Shown one piece after another: positions 1 to 12,400 of a stretch of 64,000 bases of DNA. Origin of the DNA: Thozetella sp. PMI_491 (lineage: Eukaryota > Ascomycota > Sordariomycetes > Chaetosphaeriales > Chaetosphaeriaceae); the NCBI GenBank assembly GCA_021432635.1, contig MU270127.1:62001-126000 (forward strand). Direction: 5' to 3'. The notes under the pieces are model-generated. The model searched no databases. It was given only the letters and a program-made list of their open reading frames with translations, and was not told the origin of the DNA. The stretch's first letter is position 1. Every line of letters begins with the position of its first letter. The position numbers and the translations under genes are program-made.

Positions 1-2647
1 CACCGAACAGCTGCTAAGGGCCCACGTCGCTGCGACCGTCCCTCGCCGCCGTCACAGGGATGCCGGGCTCCGAGGTCTACTGCTTAGCTAAAGAGAAGAC
101 TAGCCGAACGAGTTGGGCGGGCCCGGTCGTTTGTTCGGCGCTGTGGGGGAAACTAGACGTCGGACGATGGCAAGAGGCCAAGTTGCGACTGGATAGAGGA
201 GAAATTAAAAGTGGGAGACTGGATGAAAAGGAAATCAACCTCCATCTACGGCGCGGCGGACGGTTCCGATAAGGTTGGCGATGCGCACGCCAGGCCGGTG
301 AGTGGAGGCCGAGCACGGCCAAATTGGCGAGTATGCAGCCTCGGCCGATGGAAGGTGCCGCAAGAGGGGGGGTGGGAAGTGCTCATAGGCAGGAGGTATA
401 TTCCGTTTGGCGATAAATGAGCTCGCAAGTCGTCCAGTGCGAAAGCGAGAATTGGCAAGTTTCCTATCGCAAGTTCCTATGGCCAGTGCCTAGCGCTGGA
501 GCGAGCCTTTGCTCGTTCAGGCTACCCTAGGTGCTAGCTACTGGCTGGTCTCGACGGCGTATCGGTCCTCGCACTTGCAGACACCCTTGCGTATGTTTCC
601 ACCCTCGCAAGCTCCAGTCCTTGGTGATCGTGTGAAAGAGTCTTGACGATGCAGATCGGGGGGTCCCATGGCGGGGCATTCGAAGCATGCACGGTGGCAC
701 GGTGGGGGGGATTGGGGTCTTATTTTTCTTTGCTGCAGGAGGTGGGGCCTACGGCCAAACCAAGCACGCGCGTGCGGCAGCGGGGAATGGCACTTGCCTA
801 GAAGGACCTCTATGGTGGTATTGTAGTAGGGAGCTACTGAAGTGGAACGGGGGGGGGGGAGGAGGCTTATCCTGCTAACGGCTATTGCTGCACGGGCTCT
901 CGTAAACGTGCTTCCTATCCCACTACACTGCCTGCCCGACCATAGCGCCGACGATAACTGACCGCTCGGTTTGGCGGCGGCAGTGTTGGTGTCCAACTCG
1001 ATCAGAAGCAGAAAATAACACGACAGATGAGAAACATCAAGCGAGACCGACGACCAGAAAGCGTCATCATCCCGAGAGGACCGCGGACATGCGCAGTCTG
1101 GCTGCATCGTCCATTGCATGCCGAGAAGAGGAGAAGAAGACGAAAGAAAGACGAAGAAAGAGATGATATAAAATTGGCGCACGTGTACATACATGGCGCA
1201 TGCGTGAGGGTCAGGTCGTTGGGCCATACGACGCACAAGTGCGCCACGGCGAGCGGGATCGTGTGGGTGAAGCCGTCGTCCTCGTCCCGAGCGTGTGTCG
1301 AGGGGGGGGGGAGGGGCTAGGGAGGGGGGCACTAAACTGGGGGATCCCGAGGCAGTGGGTGACGCCGTAATTGCATGGACGGGTGCCCAGAAAGCCACCA
1401 AGCAGACTTCGGTTCCACGAAGGGCGGGCCCGGCGGGAGTAGCGGCAGCCTCCAAAGCCGCCCTCCAGCGCCCGCTCGCCAGGCTAGAGCGAGGTAGTGT
1501 GGACCTTGGGGGTACTTTCCTTCCAATCTCTCTTGCCTCTGGACGGTGGAGGAAAGATAAGGTAAGGTCGAGAGAGGTAAAGAAAAAGGTAAGGAAGGAG
1601 GGAGAGAAGGAAGGGGGTTGCCCGAGACAAAAAAAAAAAAGAGGAGCTCGAGCTTGGAGTCCGTGGCGCCTGGGGGGGGAACGAAGGGGGGGGGCGAAGG
1701 CATGGCCCGATGGGGTGACAGATCTAAGGCGAAGGGGACTGGCGATCGGAGAGCGTCTAGAACCGGTGCCTGGCACGCCCTGGTGCCTCCCTGGTGCCTC
1801 CCTGGTGCGCCGTACGGGGCGGGCGATCTACCACCTTTTGCCTGGGGGACACTCTCTTCCGGGCCGTTGGCGAGAGAGTAGCAAAGAGGTAAGCGCCGCC
1901 TGGCGCCCTGGCCTATCACAGACCGTGTGGAGCATTTGCTCCGGAAAACGTCCCTCGAAAGTACCCCATTTGGGCCGTTGCGCTCGTAGACGGACTGAGC
2001 TGGCGCAGGGAAAAAAGAGAAAAGAAAGTGTGGGCTGCCAGGTGCACCGATTATTATACCGCTCTTCAATCAAAACTTCCCCTTTGGAGCCTTGTTTCTC
2101 CCTAACGCGTCACAATGGTGGTTGGAGTTCGCCACAGAGCGTTGCGGGTGCAGAGCTGTCGCCGGAGCCCTTGATACTCGCTAAAAAAGCACAGCTACTT
2201 GACGACCCAGCGGTGGCAAAGGCCAGCAGCCCACTGTCAGCCAAGGCACCCCTCATTGGCCTGGTCCCTGGGAGACAAAACAAGGCCCTCGTCCGCCCAT
2301 CCGGCTGCTGTGTTGCTGCACTCCCACCGCCTCGGGCCTCTCTTACAGAGCGCAGCCCATCAGTCATAACTAAGACGAGAAAGCCACCTGCTGGCGGCCC
2401 CCCCCCCTCCCCCCCCCCCCCCCTCCACTGGATTTATCAGGCCCTTTCAGGAGCAACCCACGCCCACGCACGTCCGCCCAATCCACCGCACAACTTATAT
2501 ACACGCATCACCACCACCACTCCCACAACCCACCATCTCAGGAATACCCATGTCTCCCGAGGGCCTCCAGGACAACACCAGCTTTGTCCTCCCTTCTCCC
2601 CGCTCCTCTTCAGGCTTACCCAGGACACCACCCAGACGTCGACATTA
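1..2647. other. GC-rich spacer with no convincing gene
   Basis: Open frames here are long only because the DNA is GC-rich and low in complexity. Their translations are biased strings of Arg, Pro, Ser and Gly with no recognisable domain. Visible structure includes a short tandem repeat of CTGGTGCCTCC near 1785-1810, several runs of G between 840 and 1690, and a C-run around 2400-2425. The stretch just before 2648 could be promoter or 5' leader for the small protein that follows. I see nothing else. Confidence 0.5.
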
Positions 2648-2845
2648 ATGTGCACGGAGCACCAGGCTGACTGCCCAGTCTGTGGGAAAACCTACCTGGT
2701 CTATGTCGAATTCTGCCGTGCCTATCACCCTCCATGGCTGGTCTGTCCGAGCGGCACCATAGTTGACACGGTTGAGATGGACGAGGGCTACTGTCCCAGT
2801 CCCGTCTGTCCCAACAGTCACACAGGGGGCTGCGTTGTGAGCTAG
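2648..2845 (+). CDS. small cysteine-rich hypothetical protein (65 aa)
   Basis: The 65-residue frame starts at the ATG at 2648 and is unlike the low-complexity frame it sits in. It has eight Cys residues and two His, beginning with MC followed by a CPVCG pair and ending with CPSPVCPNS and GGCVVS. Short fungal proteins with this spacing, a possible zinc-binding arrangement, are common as hypothetical proteins. No signal peptide is visible. The upstream sequence also reads open, so a longer protein or an upstream exon cannot be excluded. It converges with the hydrate epimerase gene, whose stop lies only 66 bases away. Function unknown; coding status is an inference from composition. Confidence 0.45.
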   Translation: MCTEHQADCPVCGKTYLVYVEFCRAYHPPWLVCPSGTIVDTVEMDEGYCPSPVCPNSHTGGCVVS

Positions 2846-2910
2846 CCACCGCCCCAGGGGGGTCTCGAGACGAGAGTATGGACAGATCGCACCGAACAGT
2901 TTAGATCTTC

Positions 2911-4349
2911 TCAAAGCTTCTGCCCGCCCGGGCCAATTTCGACCACCTGATCGATTCCCTCGTACGCGGGCAGCTCGAGATCGTACTTCTTGGCGATCGA
3001 AGGCGTGACGAAGCTGAGCACCTGGATCAGAGACCCCCGAACAAGCACATGACACACGAACAAGGTACCACCTACCGTCCCCCAACGAAGTGACGCCCTT
3101 GGAAGTGCTTGACAAGCGGCTTCGGCGCCGTCAGGCTGACCAGCACGGCAGGGTGGAAGGCGGACCCTACTCCCGACTTCGGCGGCCCCTCCTCGATGTC
3201 CCACGAGGACGGGGCATCGACTGAGGTGACGGGGAGGCTCGTCCTTTCCAGAGCCTGGATGACCCCTGGGAAGGGCTCCCGAACCTCGCCCGAGAAGCTG
3301 AAGCCTGGACTGCGTCAGCACACACCTGCGAGAGAGAGGCGAGCCGGACGCTCGAGACACGTACCGAAAATGGCATCCACGACGTGGTCAGTCGACGCGA
3401 TCGCGGCGGGGAAGTCATCCACGAATGGGACCTCGAGATCTTCTAGTTGCTTCGACAGCCGCTACACACGCCATCAGTCACCTTGTCGACTTCTTGCCAG
3501 CAGGGCTAGGCAGCAATTTTCATAGCATCCACCAAAATTAGATGACCGGGGGCTGTGCTCTTGGGTAGGTCAGGTCATGAAGGGAAAAGGAGGTTAATGC
3601 CCAAGCCGCATGCGCATGGACGCGGGCGGCGCCTGTGCCTATAGAACTAATACGGCAGCATCGTTCCCGAAATTCAACGTTTCCACTCCATGCTTCTTTT
3701 TCGAGACTCAAAATAGTCGTATCATGCACATGAATTACAAGAAACTGCTACTTCCGGCCTGATGTGACCCCAAAAGGAGAAGAAACGTACTTGGTAGAGC
3801 TCATTTTTACTACGTTTTGGGTAGTAGACGGTTGGCTGAAATCCGTAGTGGCGGAGATGACGAGCAGCAACCAGCCCGTCGCCCCCTAGGTTCTTTGATA
3901 AGCAGCGACACGGGGGCACAAAAATATTGTTGTTAGGGTGCTAACCATTGTTACCGGGGCCACATGCAACTAGGACCCGTCGGCCCTGGCTGGGAGGGTG
4001 GACACGGTACACTGGATCGGGCGAGGTCAGCATCCATCCGGCAGAGTGCCGAGCATGGGGCGTGACGGGAACGAGAACGAACCGGCTTGGGAGACGGACA
4101 AGCCGGCAAGCTCCATGAGCTGGTCGATCGAGAAAGCGCCAGTGCTCATGAGCTCGGCGTCCAGCGCAGCGGCGGCTTTAGCAGAAAGCGTCTACGATGT
4201 CCAGGTTAGTTAGAAAATATACTAGGGTGATAAGCATGACGACGCTCGGTGAGCATGAATTCTGTAGCGCGGCCGCGATGCGCGATAGGTCGAAGCCTTT
4301 GGCTTCGACGGGAGCCGGAAAGAGCGCTTGGTCATACCTTGAGCACCAT
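2911..4349 (-). CDS. NNR1: NAD(P)H-hydrate epimerase (YjeF N-terminal family)
   Basis: The enzyme interconverts R and S forms of damaged hydrated NAD(P)H so that the dehydratase can repair them. Seven exons (4349-4338, 4191-4083, 4011-3946, 3885-3791, 3461-3365, 3304-3076, 3013-2911) join in frame to 236 aa, the usual size for this family. Recognisable blocks in order are MVLK then TLSAKAAAALD, FSIDQLMELAGLSVSQA, the nucleotide-site CGPGNNGGDGLVAARHL, YYPKR, DDFPAAI then VVDAIFG, VDAPSSWD, SLTAPK, GGRFV and a C-terminus reading AYEGIDQVVEIG. The first exon is only 12 nt. Intron 4 (3462-3790) is about 330 nt, much longer than the others. It is divergent from the bS16m gene with a shared spacer of about 420 bp. 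Identity is confident from the ordered family motifs; splice sites are inferred. Confidence 0.93.
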
Positions 4350-4771
4350 TGTGGGCGGTGGAAAAAGAGGGGGGAAATTGTAGGGAGATAGAAGGCAACG
4401 ATATTGGGTATTATGAAGAGTTGTGCTCTATGAATACAGAGGTAGGACTACTAGGCCTAGGGAATACACAGGTTGTCGTCGTTGTGGTTGCTATAGCCAA
4501 CTGACATGACTTCAAATAATGGTTGACGCAAAGACCATACCTACCTTACCTACCCCCGAATAGGCAAGGAAGGGGGGGCGATGACTAAGCCGATCGCTCA
4601 TAGCGTTCCGATTGGCCGGCGCGGAAAAGCTTCGCGACCCGTCCTAAAATTTCGAGCTCGGCTTCAAAGCTGACCTCGCGACCATAACGCAGGGGACCGA
4701 TCGGACCCAACGCTTTCAACACCTCAGCCCCGTACTCGAGAATCCGCCGGTCGTGCCATGCGATAAGCGCC
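4350..4771. promoter_or_regulatory. shared divergent promoter of NNR1 and the bS16m gene
   Basis: This 422-bp spacer separates the outward-facing start codons of the epimerase and the mitochondrial ribosomal protein. It includes a GA-rich stretch at about 4360-4395 and CCTACCTTACCTACCCCC near 4539. No defined regulatory site was recognised. Confidence 0.4.
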
Positions 4772-5317
4772 ATGGTGGTCAAGATCCGACTCGCGCGCTT
4801 CGGGCGCCGCAATAGCCCCTTCTACAACATCGTCGTTGCTCACGCGAGGTAACCACGCCAGTTTCCTAGCTCGGCGATTGCGATCAGCCCACCTCGCGCC
4901 GCCCCGTATCGCTGCTCCAGACGGACGGCCAATGTGCTAACTACGGGCTGCTGCAGGACTGCGCGGAACAGCAGGCCGCTCGAGGTGATTGGCACCTATG
5001 ACCCGATCCCGAAGAAGGACCTTTACGACGACACGGCGACCAAGCTGCATAAGGAGATCAAGCTCGACATGGTGAGAGCAAAGTACTGGATCGGCGTGGG
5101 AGCGCAGCCGACAGACACCGCCTGGAGGTTATTGTCCATGGTAGGGAGCCCCCAATGCCCTGTCCTGCGGCAGCGAGCTGCTAGAGTAAAGCAGAGCTGA
5201 TGCGCTTCGAATTAGGTCGGAATTCTGCATCCCAAGTATCAGCCAGACCAGCCGCCCGCTCATAAGCCCAAATTTGCGACGCCAGCACCTACCGAATCCG
5301 GAGAGGCCGTGCAATAA
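4772..5317 (+). CDS. MRPS16: mitochondrial small-subunit ribosomal protein bS16m
   Basis: This is the bacterial-type S16 protein of the mitochondrial ribosome. Exons 4772-4848, 4957-5140 and 5216-5317 join in frame to 120 aa. The N-terminus MVVKIRLARFGRRNSPFYNI is the classic S16 start. It is followed by the VIGTYDPIPK block, a lysine-rich stretch, the YWIGVGAQPTDTAWRLLSMVG core and a proline-rich fungal tail ending GEAVQ. Both introns have GT-AG ends (GTAACC...CTGCAG and GTAGGG...ATTAG). It diverges from NNR1. Confidence 0.95.
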
Positions 5318-6034
5318 GCTTGCTATCCATTGTTGCCCCCCCGGCGCATGTCCAGCCGTGTTGTGCAATACCCTGTTCCACTACCATTAGCATATGGGAG
5401 GCGTTAGGACATTTATCTCCTTCCCCCTTGGGGACGAGCGTTGAACCCGGTCCGCTTTGGCTATATCTTTGGAGCCTGAACCGTCTCTTGCTGGGCCAGA
5501 AAAACCTGGCCCTGGTGTATCGTATAAAGGAGCTGTCGAGAAGCTCTTTTACGTGCATCGAATCGAGCACCATATCAATTGGAATTCCTAATTCGTTCCA
5601 GTTCGTGCTTTTGCGTGCCTCTCCGTGTTGCGTCATTCCCGCCAGTTCTACGCAGTTGACATAGTCGAGGGCTATCACGTCTTTGCTCACGACTGCCGGG
5701 AGGGACGCGGTCTACCTTGTCGGTGTTAACAAGAAGCGAGCTGAGAGTTTGGACAGGTAGATGTTGTGTTTCATGAAAATCTAATTCGAGATAAGAGATA
5801 CATGTATAGACAGGAAATAAAACAACAAAATTCAACGCCGCCGGCTCCCCCAAGACGTACCCCGCCACATCGGCTGGGTGGTGATGCTGTCCAGGCTAAA
5901 CAATGATAAACTCCTGGAAATGCCGTGGATGGGGTCAATCCCAACAGCCGGTTGCTCCCGTGTGTCTAATCATGCCACGTACCATTTGTATCCTGACGCA
6001 AGCCCGGCCCCCCTTGCCCTTAGTCCGAGTATAT
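5318..6034. other. convergent intergenic region
   Basis: This lies between the 3' ends of the bS16m gene and the vacuolar transporter gene. The part around 5760-5830 is AT-richer than its surroundings. Short open frames on both strands show no recognisable domain, so I read this as 3' UTR and spacer. Confidence 0.5.
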
Positions 6035-7974
6035 CTACTCTTTCGGAGTCATAAACATGTTCATGAACAAGCACACCGCCATGACGAGGAAGCCGTAGAT
6101 AGCCAGGCATAGAGAGAGACGGCGTAGCAGGCCAGTTTCAATATGCTCCAGATCCCATCTCCATTTCCTCCTCCAGCGCCAGACCGGCCTCGGTGTTGGC
6201 CCCGCGACGCCACCCGCGGCCGCCGAGTGGAGGCTAGCCGTGCTGTCCAGCAAGGCGGACCCCGCTGGTTCGATAGCGTCTTCATCGTCCTCCAGCACTT
6301 CGGCATCGTCATCTTCCTTCAAGAGACGCTGGTGGTGAATGCTGTTAGGGTCGCTAATCTTGTAGTAGAAGAGTCCAGGCAAGATGAAGGAGATGGAAGT
6401 GGAGCCGGTGCTGCCGACATAAGCGAGCACCCGGTCGAGGCTGGACACGTTTAGAGCCGTGATGTAGCTCAAGACGAGGATAGCAGTGGTGAGGAGCGCA
6501 AAGCGGAGGTCCGACATGGGCGCGCTGGGTGCCCCATGGCTGTCTAGGGCACCGGGAGCGTTGGAAGAGGGTAAGAGCGGCTGGTTGCCCGTGGAGGGGC
6601 GCGCGCCCTTGTTCGGCCGCCATCGTAGGACGGCGTCGAGAGACGCGCGGCATGGATGAACCTGCAGAGGAATGCTGAAGGTCACGAGAATGACGATTGC
6701 AGCCTTACCAATCGTTGAAGCAACCGACGGAGGGTCTGTAGGGCACGAGTGAGCAACTTGGCTTACGCGGGGACGTCTGGTTGGTACCTACACATCATTA
6801 CGATGTTGCCCTTGACATCATTGCCAAAGGTCAGATACCCGGTAATAGCTGTCAGGATGTAGATCGAGGCGGCTGAACCGATGCTGGAACCGATGACCCC
6901 CACAATGCTTCCTGGAGAGCTGTCCTTGATCTCATTGAGGATGGAAAACATCTGTAGAGTCGGTTAGCCGAGAACTGCGTGTGCTAGAAGAGCGCCCATT
7001 CTTACATTTTGGTGGCAAGTGTACGCAAAAATAACAACCGGCAAGCTGCTCAGGGCAGCCACAGGACCGCTCCATCCGATGATGTTGACCACTCCGCGGT
7101 CCGAGATCGAGTCCGCTGCGAAGTGATATACAACCAAGATGATAAGATACCCGATGGACACCAGCGCGATGACGCTCGTGTACTTGAGCGAGTCCAACCT
7201 TCGCAGGAAGCTCAGCGGAATGATCATGAGCATAAAGACGGTGACCCAGAAGTGGCGGTCGACCAAGAAGGCCACCTCGTCCACGCGGCTGTCGAACCCA
7301 CGCATGACGCCCGGCATCAGGTCTCCAATGATAATCAGATACGAGACGCCGACGCCGAAGCACTTTATGGCGATGGCGGCATCGAATACCACGGCCGCAT
7401 TGGGGTACGTGATCTGGGACAAGGCGAAGAAAGATGACGACCCCCTGTCAAGATAGCGAGCACATCGCGCTTGGAGATACAAGCCGAAGGCCGACGTTAA
7501 GCCGCACCAGAGAATGAGAATGACTCCCAGCATGATGCCAAAGTGCGACATGGCCAATGGCATAGCGAGTGTACCTGCACCGACAACTGCGGTAGTGCGT
7601 CAGCAGAGGTGGGCGACTCCATGGGTTAGGTTATTATGCCTACTTGTGTTTAGGAGGTTGACATTGCTGCTCATCATGGAGGCCGAGCCGCCCCCCTTCT
7701 TTAAGTTGTGCCTACTACGCTGTCTGTCCCGGGCACGCATCTCGATCAGTACTCCAAGCTCCCAAGACGTATTCCAGGCACAGAAGCATCCTTACCGAGC
7801 CATGTTGTCGGCACCAGACGGTTCGGAGTCGTGCCCATCCGCGATGGTCGAATAATTCGGCATAGTATGGGCAGCTACGAACACGCCGCGTTCGTGATCG
7901 AGCTCCTGGGGCAGGGAGAGACGGCGAGGCTTCGAAGAAAAGCTCCGTCTCGAACCTATGAACGTGCGCGACAC
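6035..7974 (-). CDS. vacuolar amino-acid transporter (AVT5/AVT6-like, AAAP/SLC38 family)
   Basis: This is a multi-pass permease expected in the vacuolar membrane, moving amino acids between vacuole lumen and cytosol. Exons 7974-7796, 7711-7644, 7586-7006, 6951-6792 and 6735-6035 join in frame to 562 aa. Family landmarks are NVNLLNTIVGAGTLAMPLA at the first membrane segment, SYLIIIGDLMP, PLSFLRRLDSLKYTS, a membrane segment ending FAYTCHQN, ITGYLTFGNDVKGNIV, PPSVASTIGK and PLQVHPCRAS. A cytosolic loop follows, rich in Pro and Ser then in acidic residues (residues about 410-500), with two final membrane segments. The 37 residues before an alternative Met at 7863 are Arg/Ser-rich and may not be translated. 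The splice into the second exon is the least certain. The branch (AVT5 versus AVT6) is inference. Confidence 0.9.
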
Positions 7975-8761
7975 TAGAACTTCGGCGTACAGGTAGGAGT
8001 GGCTGTCTGAAGCCCGTGGTCTTTCAAGGCAGCGGAGCCGACTAGGAGGGCGAAGTTTCGATCACAGGCAAATTTCACCGACAGCCTGTTGGGCCGAGGC
8101 CCTTTCGTGAGAGTCGCAATCGCTCGATCCGTCGATCCCCTTAGCTCTTGTTGTGAGCGCGAGCTGTTTAAAACCAAAGACCGCAGGCCCCGCGCCTGGA
8201 CTGGTTAAGGATGCCTGTCGGTGATGCAATGTCAAAGTGGAAAGATGTCAATTGCTGGCCGCCGCAAGACGTCTCGTGTGACGTTGTGGCCGGTCAGCAC
8301 GGCGCTAGGCGGCAGGAGCCCAGTCCCTGGTCGCTCGGGCCAATGAGAGGCACGGCCAATCCCGCCAACCCTGCGCCACCCTCGGCGACCAGGTAAGCTA
8401 GCCGTCCTGATTGACGTGGAATCTGTCCCCCGTATTGCGTCCCTTATCCTGGGAATCCGGCAGAGGCAGAGCTGACATATCTCGTGCTTCGGCGACCCGT
8501 AACGCGACAAAGAACAAGCGCGCCACAACTTACGCGCAACAAAGAGATAACGACCACGAGGGCTGTTGGATCGCGCTTGAGGGACGACGGCCTCTAACGC
8601 CATCCTAAGCTAAACTCTTCTTTTTTTCTTCTCGCCCGCATAGACAAGAAAGAACGGCTTTCAACCAGCCCACATTCCCCGGATTCTGAGCAAAAGCTGG
8701 AACTTGAGACGAGCAGGTGGAGCGATTCGTACGGCCGCATTCGCCTTTCAAACGCCAAGTC
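7975..8761. other. intergenic / promoter region
   Basis: This spacer separates the divergent transporter and dynactin-like genes. It probably holds both promoters. No convincing reading frame or regulatory motif was seen. Confidence 0.4.
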
Positions 8762-9442
8762 ATGGAGGACACGCTCGACAAGACGACCACGGCCACCATT
8801 TCTCTCCTCGAAGCTCGCTTGCTGCGGATCGAGCATATCCTCTATGGATCATCACTCGTGACAGCTCGCTCGCCTAGCGGCTCTGCACTAGACTCGCTGG
8901 CCGACCTCGAGCGGCGTCTATCCTCCCTCCTCGGACGCATCCGAGTGTATGCCGAGCTAGCCAAGATCTGTTCGTTATCTCCCGGGGGTCTAGAACCCAT
9001 ATTGTCAAGCTGGGCTAACAATGTTTCTGCAGACAAAGCAAACCCAGGCCTCTTTCAACCCGCCGCCCCGGATCAGGTCCCCACGCAGCTCTCTGAAGAT
9101 GCGCTCCGGGCCACGGTGCTTTCCCTTGCCACGTCCTTCCCTTCAACCGTCTCGGCGCTCACGGCCGTCACCTCGGACACGCCCGTGCCGGAGCCGGCAC
9201 TGAGCGCGAGCCTGGCGGCCCTTCTCCCGCGGATGACGGGCATCGAGGCGACGCAGCTTGCCCAGGAAGCCGAGATCGCCGAGCTCCGTACTCGCAGCGA
9301 GCAGGTCCTGCGGTCGTGGTACGAGGGTCGTGTCCTCGGCTACAGCCAATTTGTGGCGAACGTGGAAGGGCGCGTCGAGAAGATCGAGCGAAGCGTCAAG
9401 AGGGCCGAGTGGGTGAAGGAGATGGATGCTGAAGCCACCTGA
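8762..9442 (+). CDS. dynactin p24 / subunit 3-like protein
   Basis: Dynactin p24 is a coiled-coil subunit of the shoulder of the dynactin complex, the dynein activator needed for nuclear distribution. A 63-nt intron (8970-9032, GTTCGT...CTGCAG) interrupts a frame that would otherwise read straight through; removing it gives 205 aa and joins LAKI to YKANPGLFQ. The N-terminal block DKTTTATISLLEARLLRIEHILYG and the block GIEATQLAQEAEIAELR, followed by a C-terminal helix rich in Glu, Arg and Val, match fungal p24 as I remember it. Length is normal for the family. I chose the ATG at 8762 because the conserved part starts there; an in-frame ATG at 8717 would add 15 residues. Confidence 0.8.
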   Translation: MEDTLDKTTTATISLLEARLLRIEHILYGSSLVTARSPSGSALDSLADLERRLSSLLGRIRVYAELAKICSLSPGGLEPILSSWANNVSADKANPGLFQPAAPDQVPTQLSEDALRATVLSLATSFPSTVSALTAVTSDTPVPEPALSASLAALLPRMTGIEATQLAQEAEIAELRTRSEQVLRSWYEGRVLGYSQFVANVEGRVEKIERSVKRAEWVKEMDAEAT

Positions 9443-12400
9443 GGCTCTTCGGCCGGCCGAGTCGGCAGTCTAGGCATGCCGCGCCGTCTCTTTGTTCATG
9501 GCTGATGCTGCCGCTACCAATGTTAGTTGGACGGTTCCTACCTCCCCGCCTGCCGGACGAACAAAAGGACCTGGTTGCCGCCTCCTGAGCCAGAGGGAAT
9601 GCTTTCTCATCCGCTGGCACAGTGCACGAGCGGACCAGACGAAGAGCTTCGGGTGATCCACTGGAGTGAACCCAAGGGGCTTCGACCCCAGGTATCTAAC
9701 AGTCGTATGTTTTGTTTTTCAACACCTAGGCTATATCCCTCGCCCTATAGCCTCTTTGAAACGAAACAGCCGAGGCCCCGCGAACGTTACGGTTACAGCA
9801 ATCGAGTCGCAGTACTGGATGTAGGTCAGGTGCTCGCGGCAGTCCCTGGTTACTGGCGAGTTCTATGACGAGATCTGGTCCCGAGCTCCGCGGGGAGTCC
9901 GCTCCGGCTGAGCAAGGCCTCCAGGGCTGACCCATGAGGCATGGGATGGATGACGCGCTCTCGATACAATGACCTACTACTAGCTGCGTTGCGGGGAGTC
10001 CATAGTAACAACCGACCCAGGGCGCCGCTTCCCGGTTGCTGCCGCGGGGCTTGGAAATGGGCTGCAACTTAGATGCATGTTCGCTCTGAAGTAGTCATAT
10101 CTTCATCATTTGCCACCTCTGTACCCCGTGCCAAGATACGGTTGGCTTGCAAAGGACCAAGTTTGTGCTTGGTGGTGCCGCCCGCTCTACTGTCGGTCGG
10201 GGGCGTTCCAAGCTTGCTCGAAAGGGGCCCGCTCGTGCAGGGACGGGCGGGAGTTGCGTCTCCGTGTTTCATGGCATTTTATCCCACATCATGCAATGCA
10301 GCGACGATCTCGCTTGCCTGGCTAAAGTGCATCGGACACAGTCCAACTGCGTAGAGTTGGGATGAAAAAGCTTCTTCGCGCTCTTGAGCGGCTCCGAACA
10401 GGGCGTCATGTGCTTTCCGCAGGCAATTGCCCTGCTTGGGCTGTCTCCCTGTGCCGATTCGAGCAAGGGAGGAAGGCTCACGATGAACAGGTTGGGCAAC
10501 GCTCTGGGACGGAGGAGCCGTCCTAGGCGCCGTTCTAATGAGCCGAGGACTGCAGCTAGAGTGAAGAGCGCCGATCGATTCCCAGGCCCTCAGTCGAACG
10601 AGGCCAGGACAGCTCTGGCCGTTTCGACGGCCGCCATGTCTTGTTTCAGCAGCATTGGCTCCAATGTCTCTCGCCTCGCCCTCCTCCCTCTGAACCTGTG
10701 CAGAGCAGAAATGGCATTGACAAATGCAGAATTGAGATCATGGCCTTGAGGTTGGGCAATCTCAAGACCAGCCCCAGGGAGCATTGCGAGCTTGATGGAC
10801 GGTCTCGGCATCCAAGCTCCCCAGCTTCCGCTGAGAAGATCTGACGAGGCTGACGTGCTGGCCAGGAGCCTCCTTTGTTGGATCGCTACCAACGCGTCGG
10901 ATCTACGCACACTGTGGCCCCGACGCAGATCTTCTCTCGGCGGACGGTTTGCAGCTGCGCATGACATGCCCCCACGTGTTTCGCCGCCCGGAGGTAGCTA
11001 GGCCTATGACCACCAAGTTAGATGCTTGCCTACGTAAGTATGTACCTCAGAGCAGACGCAAGTACGGCACCAACTGTGGGCCAATGCTCTCTAGTGAATC
11101 TCCCAATGGGAAGCGTAGCGGCCACCGGCCTCCGGGGCTCATGACGATGTCGAGTCTCAGGCAAAACCGGGGGCCTAGAGCTTGGGTCGTGGGCCATTCG
11201 GGTTCTACGGAGGGAGATGATTACTCATGGATTAGCTGGCCTGGACCGGCAGTACCCGTTCCGGTATTATTACAATGACTTTTGGGCCGCCGAGATGTGC
11301 TCGGTCACGAACGAGCCTGTTTGTCCTGCCATCCGGAGTATACGATTTGGTCTGAGCAGCCCGCCAAGCTTTGGTGTGTCAAAGAAGAAAAGTCGCTGAA
11401 CCTCTCCCTCTGATGAGGGGTCGAGCACAGGCTTCCGCCCTCCCTACGTGATGGGCGACCCGCGCGAGCAGGACCAGGTCTCGGATGCAACCGATCTATT
11501 GTCTCGCCCCTCCGCCTTATGGGCGGGGACAATGTCTGCCCGGAGGAGGTGCTTTCTTTGTCGAGGCATGCCGAGCGCACAGTCTTTGGCCGCAAACGAA
11601 CGTTGCCAGAGACAGGTGCTGACGAGTCCCTTGGAGAAGAGTGCCCACCCACGAGGTGCGCCTCGTGGATCCTGCTAAGGTCCGTGGTCCCCTGGGCTAA
11701 GCTGACGAACTAACGCAGGTACTGAGGAAGCTTACTACCCCAACGTACTTTTGTATACAGTATGAGCGGTTTTGCGCGCAACGAGAAGCGGAGCGTTGGG
11801 CCCAGCGAAGCGGTGGCGTGTACCTTTGGAAGTCAATTTCGCTGCGGCACACAGGCAGGATGGGGCAACTGTGATGCTAGCGAACGTCGGCAACGCCCTG
11901 GAGTGCTTCAGGTGAAGTCGATCTTCGGCTAACAGCATGCCGGACGTCGGTTGGGAAAGCCACGAATCTGCACAGCCCTCCTGGAGCATTTGCAGGGGTA
12001 AAAGGGGGTCGGGAACCATGACGAAAATCAGTTTCCACAATTCGATCATTTGTCTCTTTTTTTTAGAGTACACCATAGAAGAATTATATAAAAAAAAGGG
12101 AAAATAAGGGGGAAAAAAAAAAGAAGATTTCTTGGCACCTGTCCCTTCCGCTCTGTCGTTCCCCGTGCGCTACAGGAGACAGCGGGAAGAACTTGTGGGG
12201 AGGCCAATCAGGAAACCATATCGCCCTTGGCGGTGGTATTTTGTAGACGACGCGGCTGCGAGCACAGAGTGCTTGCATGCCACCCGTCCGCTCAGCTCGA
12301 GCGCCAGCGGCTGTGTGGGGGAGACGAGGCATCCAGAGCGTTCCGCAAGGGCCCTCGCGCCGCAAGACAGTCACGGATTGTGGTCTGTGTGCGTAACCGT

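Noticed and set aside
538-2845. Long open frames on both strands (412 and 516 codons) at the left end
   Set aside because: They overlap each other, are strings of Arg/Pro/Ser from GC-rich and homopolymer DNA, and carry no domain. Only the final 65 residues on the plus strand look protein-like.
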